From Spirochaetia bacterium (GTDB taxonomy: Bacteria; Spirochaetota; Spirochaetia; Treponematales; Treponemataceae), in contig CAAGIZ010000061.1 in the NCBI GenBank assembly GCA_900770075.1, positions 1 to 9,993 of the forward strand: a stretch of 9,993 bases of DNA, written 5' to 3'. Every line of letters starts with the position of its first letter. Positions within the stretch are counted from its first letter, which is position 1. The notes beneath the pieces were generated by a model. It was not told the DNA's origin, did no database searches, and saw nothing but the letters and a program-made list of their open reading frames with translations. The position numbers and the translations under genes are program-made. Positions 7,173 through 9,993 of this stretch are shown here, one piece after another.

Positions 7173-7805
7173 CTACGCCTCCCAGCGGAAAGAACCGTTA
7201 AAAAAAGCAGAACCCGAAACCACCACGTCCGCCCCAAGGTCAAGCACGGAAGAAAGGTTTTCTGCATTTACGCCGCCATCCACCGAAATCAAAAAATCAC
7301 AGCCCTTTTCTTTTCTTATGGCAGCAAGTTCTGCAATTTTATCCCCGCAGTAAGGAATGAATTTCTGACCGCCGAACCCGGGATTAACCGTCATAACCAA
7401 AACCAAATCTACAAGGGGCAAAATTTCCTTAATCAGGCAAACAGGAGTGGACGGCACGATGGAAATTCCCGCCTTTTTACCCAGAGAATGAATCTGCCCG
7501 ATAATCCGGTCTGCATGAACCGCCGCCTCCTGATGAAAAGTAATCCAGTCCGCCCCCGCCTGAGCAAAAGATTCAATCATCTCCCCCGGCCTTTCAACCA
7601 TAAGATGAACGTCAAAGGGAAGGTCTGTAAGTTTCCTGATGGATTTTATCACAGGCTGACCATAGGTAATCTGGGGCACAAAATGACCGTCCATAACATC
7701 GATATGAACCGCACCGGCACCTTTTTCTTCACAAAGTTTCACCGCTTTCTCAAGACTGGAAAAATCCGCAGAAAGCAGCGACGGAGATAAAATTCTGCTT
7801 TTCAT
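7173..7805 (-). CDS. rpe: Ribulose-phosphate 3-epimerase
   Basis: Rpe interconverts ribulose 5-phosphate and xylulose 5-phosphate in the non-oxidative pentose phosphate pathway, using a metal-dependent pair of acidic residues in a TIM barrel. The 210-aa product has normal length. Motifs in order: PSLLSADF (8-15), HIDVMDGHFVPQITYG (34-49) with metal ligands H34 and D36, DVHLMV (65-70) with H67, MTVNPGFGGQKFI (138-150), SVDGGVN (174-180) with D176, and the phosphate-binding VSGSAFF (196-202). All the expected metal and catalytic residues are present. It is the first gene of the minus-strand array. There is no clear ribosome site before the ATG, and upstream lies a terminator-like hairpin and a structured RNA candidate, so its expression may be controlled in an unusual way. 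Confidence 0.97.
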   Translation of the reverse strand: MKSRILSPSLLSADFSSLEKAVKLCEEKGAGAVHIDVMDGHFVPQITYGQPVIKSIRKLTDLPFDVHLMVERPGEMIESFAQAGADWITFHQEAAVHADRIIGQIHSLGKKAGISIVPSTPVCLIKEILPLVDLVLVMTVNPGFGGQKFIPYCGDKIAELAAIRKEKGCDFLISVDGGVNAENLSSVLDLGADVVVSGSAFFNGSFRWEA

Positions 7806-7813
7806 TTTCTATC

Positions 7814-7842
7814 ATATTAGCAGACAAAAACGATAAAAACAA
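7814..7842 (-). promoter_or_regulatory. Possible rpe promoter giving a near-leaderless mRNA
   Basis: On the minus strand TTGTTT (7842-7837) and TAATAT (7819-7814) are 17 nt apart, a fair sigma70-type match. A start 7-9 nt downstream would fall at or just before the rpe ATG, matching the missing ribosome site. Both boxes are imperfect in AT-rich DNA, and the transcript may instead come from further upstream through the terminator at 7848-7871. Confidence 0.35.
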
Positions 7843-7847
7843 TCAGT

Positions 7848-7871
7848 AAAAAAAAGGAGCCTTTCCCCTTT
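7848..7871 (-). terminator. Intrinsic-terminator hairpin ahead of rpe
   Basis: On the minus strand AAAGGGG pairs with CTCCTTT (seven pairs, one G-T) around the loop AAAGG, and eight T in total close the 3' side, five of them beyond the stem. It lies 43 nt before the rpe ATG and just after the structured RNA candidate. No minus-strand protein gene precedes it, so it must end a small RNA or act as an attenuator for rpe. The same hairpin on the plus strand has one mismatch and also ends in a T-run, so it may work both ways. Confidence 0.6.
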
Positions 7872-8034
7872 ATTTTTTTTCGGACGGCAACATACACAAA
7901 AGTTCCAGATGACAGTCTGCGCAACATTTTCAAACAAAACCGGCTGCTCTGCCTTCCCTGGCGGTCATTGCAGACTGCGCCTGCAACTTCGGGCGGCGCA
8001 TCCGGCGTAGGTTTTTCCCCGGCGCAAAAAAAAT
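7872..8034 (-). ncRNA. Candidate structured RNA with a three-way junction, upstream of rpe
   Basis: This GC-rich block stands out from AT-rich flanks and has no convincing reading frame. As minus-strand RNA it folds by eye as follows. A closing stem joins 8034-8019 (A, eight U, then CG and CGG) to 7887-7872 (CCG, CG, eight A, U), 14 pairs with small bulges. Stem P2 joins CCGGAU (8005-8000) to AUCUGG (7910-7905). P3 joins GCGCC (7999-7995) to GGCGC (7981-7977). P4 joins AGUCUGC (7976-7970) to GCAGACU (7920-7914). P2, P3 and P4 meet with 0, 0 and 3 unpaired nt, a compact three-way junction. The G-U pair in P2 favours the minus strand, and a terminator hairpin follows at 7871-7848. I found no clear minus-strand promoter. 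It does not match SRP, 6S, tmRNA or RNase P signatures I know. It may be a small RNA or an rpe leader; a dispersed DNA repeat is the alternative. Confidence 0.45.
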
Positions 8035-8068
8035 CACCAAAAAAAACTCATAAATCTCAAAAAACAAA

Positions 8069-8097
8069 TTGACACTTTTTTTTATAACTGATATATT
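8069..8097 (+). promoter_or_regulatory. Sigma70-type promoter of tRNA-Gly
   Basis: TTGACA at 8069-8074 (perfect -35) and TATATT at 8092-8097 (-10) are separated by 17 nt. Transcription should begin near 8104, leaving a leader of about 50 nt before the tRNA. It is the best promoter in the window and fits the strong expression a tRNA gene needs. Confidence 0.85.
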
Positions 8098-8153
8098 TTT
8101 TCACACGTTGATTGTGCTTTTATAGCAAATTCAGCGTCAAGCAAAATTATTTT

Positions 8154-8225
8154 GCGGGAATAGCACAGTGGTAGTGCGCCACCTTGCCAAGGTGGATGTC
8201 GCGGGTCCGACTCCCGTTTCCCGCT
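8154..8225 (+). tRNA. tRNA-Gly (GCC anticodon)
   Basis: A complete 72-nt cloverleaf. The acceptor stem is GCGGGAA/TTCCCGC with discriminator T8225. The D arm is GCAC-AGTGGTA-GTGC, the anticodon arm CCACC-TTGCCAA-GGTGG with anticodon GCC, and the T arm GCGGG-TCCGACT-CCCGT. The 3' CCA is not encoded. The odd point is the T loop, which reads TCCGACT instead of the near-universal TTCGA pattern, so position 55 is C where pseudouridine normally forms. It has its own promoter and terminator and lies between divergent rpe and tig. Confidence 0.95.
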
Positions 8226-8231
8226 CTAAGC

Positions 8232-8268
8232 AAAGCGATTTGGATTTCATCTGAATCGCTTTTTTTTT
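8232..8268 (+). terminator. Intrinsic terminator after tRNA-Gly
   Basis: AGCGATTTGGAT (8234-8245) pairs with ATCTGAATCGCT (8249-8260), twelve pairs with two G-T, around a 3-nt loop, extended by A-T pairs and followed by T at 8261-8268. It starts 7 nt after the tRNA, so the tRNA is probably a single-gene transcript. Confidence 0.9.
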
Positions 8269-8273
8269 ATTAC

Positions 8274-8300
8274 GGAATCTCCAATTTTTTTAGAGGTTCC
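8274..8300 (+). repeat. Hairpin in the tig leader sharing 14 bases with the scpA/scpB palindrome
   Basis: GGAATCTCCAA (8274-8284) pairs with TTAGAGGTTCC (8290-8300) around a T-rich loop, with one G-T and one mismatch. The 14 bases at 8287-8300, TTTTTAGAGGTTCC, occur exactly on the minus strand at 992-979. I see no clear promoter between the tRNA terminator and tig, so the hairpin may lie in the promoter or leader region of tig. A repeat family or a regulatory hairpin are both possible. Confidence 0.5.
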
Positions 8301-8330
8301 AATTATTTTATTTTTTCAAGGGGCTAAAAA

Positions 8331-9692
8331 GTGAAATTCACAAAAGAAATCACAAAGCTTGAACACTCGGCAGTAAAACTGACAGTAACGGTTGCAAAAG
8401 AAGACGTAGCAGACGGTTATAAGACAACACTCAGCAAATATGTAAAACAGGTTCAGATTCCAGGATTCCGCAAAGGACATGTACCGGCTTCTGTTCTCGA
8501 ACGCAAATACGGCGAGCAGATTAAACTGGAAGCAGCAGGCGATCTGATTGACAGTGCACTGAACGAAATTTTTCAGGACGAAAAAGACCTTTCCAGCCGT
8601 CCCCTTCCTTATGCACAGCCAAAGATGGACGAAATGCCAGCCTTCGACACTTCAAAAGACTTTACCTTTACAGTAACTTACGATGTATTCCCTTCAGTAG
8701 AAGTAAAGGACTTTAACGGAATCTCCGTTAAGGAACCGCAGGTAACTGTAGGCGATGCAGAAGTTGAAGAAGAACTCAAGGGCATTCAGGAAAGAAACGC
8801 TGCCGTAATCGACAAAAAAGAAGGCGAAAAGGCAGAAAAAGACAACATCGTTACTATTGATATCGAAGAAATCGCAGAAGACGGAAAGGCTGTAGAAGGC
8901 ACAAAACGCCAGGGCTTTACCTTTACCATCGGAACTGCAGAAAACGTTTACAAGATTGACGACGAACTCATCGGAATGACAGCCGGCGAAACAAAAGAAA
9001 TCGTCAAAAAATATCCTAAGACAGAGTCAGACAAAGAACTTGCAGGCACGACAAAAAAATACAGCGTAACGGTAAAACAGATTAAGGAACGCAATCTTCC
9101 GGCTCTTGACGACGATCTTGCACAGGACGTAAGCGACAAATACAAGACTCTTGCAGACCTGAAGGCAGACATCCTCAAAAACCTCAACCTTGCAAAAGAC
9201 AGAAAAATCAAGGAGTTAAAGGTAAATTCTCTCCTCGAACAGCTCATCGAAAAAAATCCGGTTGAAATTCCTGCAAGCATGCTTCAGGCAGAACTCAACG
9301 GACGCTGGGCACAGATGGCACAGCAGTTCCAGACAACGCCGGAAGCCCTGGAGAAGATGGTTGTTTCTTCCGGTCAGAAAAAGGAAGACATGCTTACCCA
9401 GTGGACCGGCGATGCAGAAAAAATGCTCAAAAGCAGGATAATCGTTGATTCCCTGCTCAAGTCAAAGAACATCTCCGTAACTCCGGAAGAAGTTGAAGCA
9501 GCATACCAGAAACTTGCAGACTCAAACGGAGTTTCTGTAGAAGACGTAAAGAAACACTACGAAGACCCTCGGGCAAAAGAATGGTTTATTGACGACGTAA
9601 AGGAACAGAAACTTTACGACGAAATTTTTGCACAGATAAAAGTTGCAAAAGGCGACAAAACATCTTTTGAAGACCTTTTCAAAGCAAACTGA
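8331..9692 (+). CDS. tig: Trigger factor (ribosome-bound chaperone and prolyl isomerase)
   Basis: Trigger factor docks at the ribosome exit tunnel and shields nascent chains; it also has peptidyl-prolyl isomerase activity. The 453-aa product has typical length. The N-terminal ribosome-binding domain (1 to about 115) carries the signature GFRKG at 45-49 followed by HVPASVLERKYG. The FKBP-like domain lies at about 165-250 (EKDNIVTIDI, FTIGTAENVYKIDDELIGM, AGETKEI). The helical chaperone domain (about 255-440) follows. The start is GTG at 8331 with AAGGGG 7 nt upstream. A strong terminator follows, then clpP, the common tig-clpP order seen in many bacteria. Codon use is rich in GAA and AAA, like the neighbours. 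Confidence 0.97.
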   Translation: MKFTKEITKLEHSAVKLTVTVAKEDVADGYKTTLSKYVKQVQIPGFRKGHVPASVLERKYGEQIKLEAAGDLIDSALNEIFQDEKDLSSRPLPYAQPKMDEMPAFDTSKDFTFTVTYDVFPSVEVKDFNGISVKEPQVTVGDAEVEEELKGIQERNAAVIDKKEGEKAEKDNIVTIDIEEIAEDGKAVEGTKRQGFTFTIGTAENVYKIDDELIGMTAGETKEIVKKYPKTESDKELAGTTKKYSVTVKQIKERNLPALDDDLAQDVSDKYKTLADLKADILKNLNLAKDRKIKELKVNSLLEQLIEKNPVEIPASMLQAELNGRWAQMAQQFQTTPEALEKMVVSSGQKKEDMLTQWTGDAEKMLKSRIIVDSLLKSKNISVTPEEVEAAYQKLADSNGVSVEDVKKHYEDPRAKEWFIDDVKEQKLYDEIFAQIKVAKGDKTSFEDLFKAN

Positions 9693-9734
9693 TTTTGAAC
9701 AGAAACAGTTTTTAAGGGCTTCCCGAAAAAATGT

Positions 9735-9779
9735 GAGCGGAATGTGACAGAAAATCTTGTTCGCATTCCGTTTTTTTTT
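9735..9779 (+). terminator. Intrinsic terminator after tig
   Basis: CGGAATGTG (9738-9746) pairs with CGCATTCCG (9762-9770), nine pairs with one G-T, around a 15-nt loop that can add ACA/TGT pairs, followed by nine T at 9771-9779. It separates tig from clpP at the transcript level. Confidence 0.9.
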
Positions 9780-9806
9780 GATTTTTCAAAGTTTTATGAC
9801 TATATT
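9778..9806 (+). promoter_or_regulatory. Likely clpP promoter, overlapping the tig terminator T-run
   Basis: TTGATT (9778-9783) and TATATT (9801-9806) are 17 nt apart. The -35 begins inside the terminator's T-run. A start near 9813 would leave only about 12 nt, including GGAG, before the chosen clpP start. The hexamers are good, but the very short leader is unusual. Confidence 0.5.
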
Positions 9807-9824
9807 AAAATCGGAGTTATGACG

Positions 9825-9993
9825 ATGCGCGAAACTATGAACAATTTGGTACCACAGGTAGTGGAAAGAACAGGAAACGGTGAACGGGCTTACGATATTT
9901 TTTCAAGGCTCTTGAAGGACAGGATTATTTTTGTAGACGGCGAAATAGACGATGTTACGGCAGACTTAATCGTTGCCCAGATCCTTTTTCTGG
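9825..9993 (+). CDS. clpP: ATP-dependent Clp protease proteolytic subunit, 3' end outside window
   Basis: These 56 codons encode the N-terminus of ClpP, the serine protease subunit that forms a double seven-membered ring and works with ClpX or ClpA. NNLVPQVVERTGNGERAYDI and FSRLLKDRIIFVDGEIDD are hallmark ClpP N-terminal sequences, followed by VTADLIVAQILFL. The catalytic Ser, His and Asp lie beyond the window. I chose the ATG at 9825, 8 nt after GGAG (9813-9816); an ATG at 9819 is too close to it, and one at 9837 (MNNLVP) is also possible. Its position after tig is typical, and clpX would be expected next. Confidence 0.95.
   Translation, partial: MRETMNNLVPQVVERTGNGERAYDIFSRLLKDRIIFVDGEIDDVTADLIVAQILFL

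Noticed and set aside
6798..7790. Long plus-strand open frame of 330 codons opposite rpe and the exported TPR protein
   Set aside because: It mirrors two well-supported minus-strand genes, has a basic, unnatural composition with no motifs, and lacks a ribosome site.
7941..7970. Minus-strand AGGGAAGGCAGAGCAGCC, which faintly recalls the SRP RNA core GGAAGGNAGCAGCC
   Set aside because: The opposing GGTCAG strand and the tetraloop arrangement are absent and the spacing is wrong, so the likeness is partial.
7909..8010. Small plus-strand reading frame of 33 codons, ATG to TAG, inside the GC-rich block
   Set aside because: It has no ribosome site, an odd Cys/Arg-rich composition, and overlaps paired RNA stems that explain the sequence better.
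8098..8130. Minus-strand TGCTATAAA as a promoter for the structured RNA candidate
   Set aside because: TTGACG lies only 10 nt upstream of it, too close for a -35, and no other -35 fits; an extended -10 alone is too weak to call.

Overview
The window looks like a core chromosomal segment of a moderately AT-rich spirochaete, most likely a host-associated Treponema. That placement is my inference from the overall look of the RecA, ScpA/ScpB, RluB, Rpe and ClpP proteins, the signal-peptide TPR proteins beside recA, and the T-rich intergenic DNA; no search was possible. There is no phage, transposon, CRISPR array or defence system that I can see. The first 32 bases are not genomic: they match the Illumina TruSeq read-1 adapter, so this is the end of a contig and the first gene is cut there.

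Layout. From about 7805 down to 33, nine genes lie head to tail on the minus strand with very small gaps. In transcription order they are rpe (pentose phosphate epimerase), a signal-peptide TPR/coiled-coil protein, a 490-aa exported protein of unknown function, a TPR protein with one membrane helix, recA, folK, scpA, scpB and a truncated rluB-type pseudouridine synthase. Gaps are 3, 35, 0, 57, 2, 71, 63 and 7 nt, so most or all may form one transcription unit, with a possible extra start just upstream of recA. On the plus strand, diverging from rpe, are a tRNA-Gly(GCC) with a clear sigma70-type promoter and terminator, tig (trigger factor) with its own terminator, and the first 56 codons of clpP, which runs off the window.

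How the genes fit together. Rpe feeds the pentose phosphate pathway. The three middle genes look like an envelope set: two exported proteins and one inner-membrane protein, with TPR scaffolds and a coiled coil. recA, scpA and scpB are chromosome repair and segregation genes. folK makes folate and rluB modifies 23S rRNA. tig and clpP are the usual chaperone/protease neighbours.

The most interesting stretch is the 348-bp divergent gap between rpe and the tRNA. It holds a GC-rich block that folds, on the minus strand, into a closing stem and a compact three-way junction, followed directly by an intrinsic-terminator hairpin and then the rpe start codon. This could be an undescribed small RNA or an attenuation-type leader of rpe. 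Other points are a tRNA-Gly T-loop with C where nearly all tRNAs have T55 (pseudouridine 55), and a 14-base sequence shared by two hairpin-forming intergenic spots (scpA/scpB and the tig leader) that may mark a dispersed repeat family.
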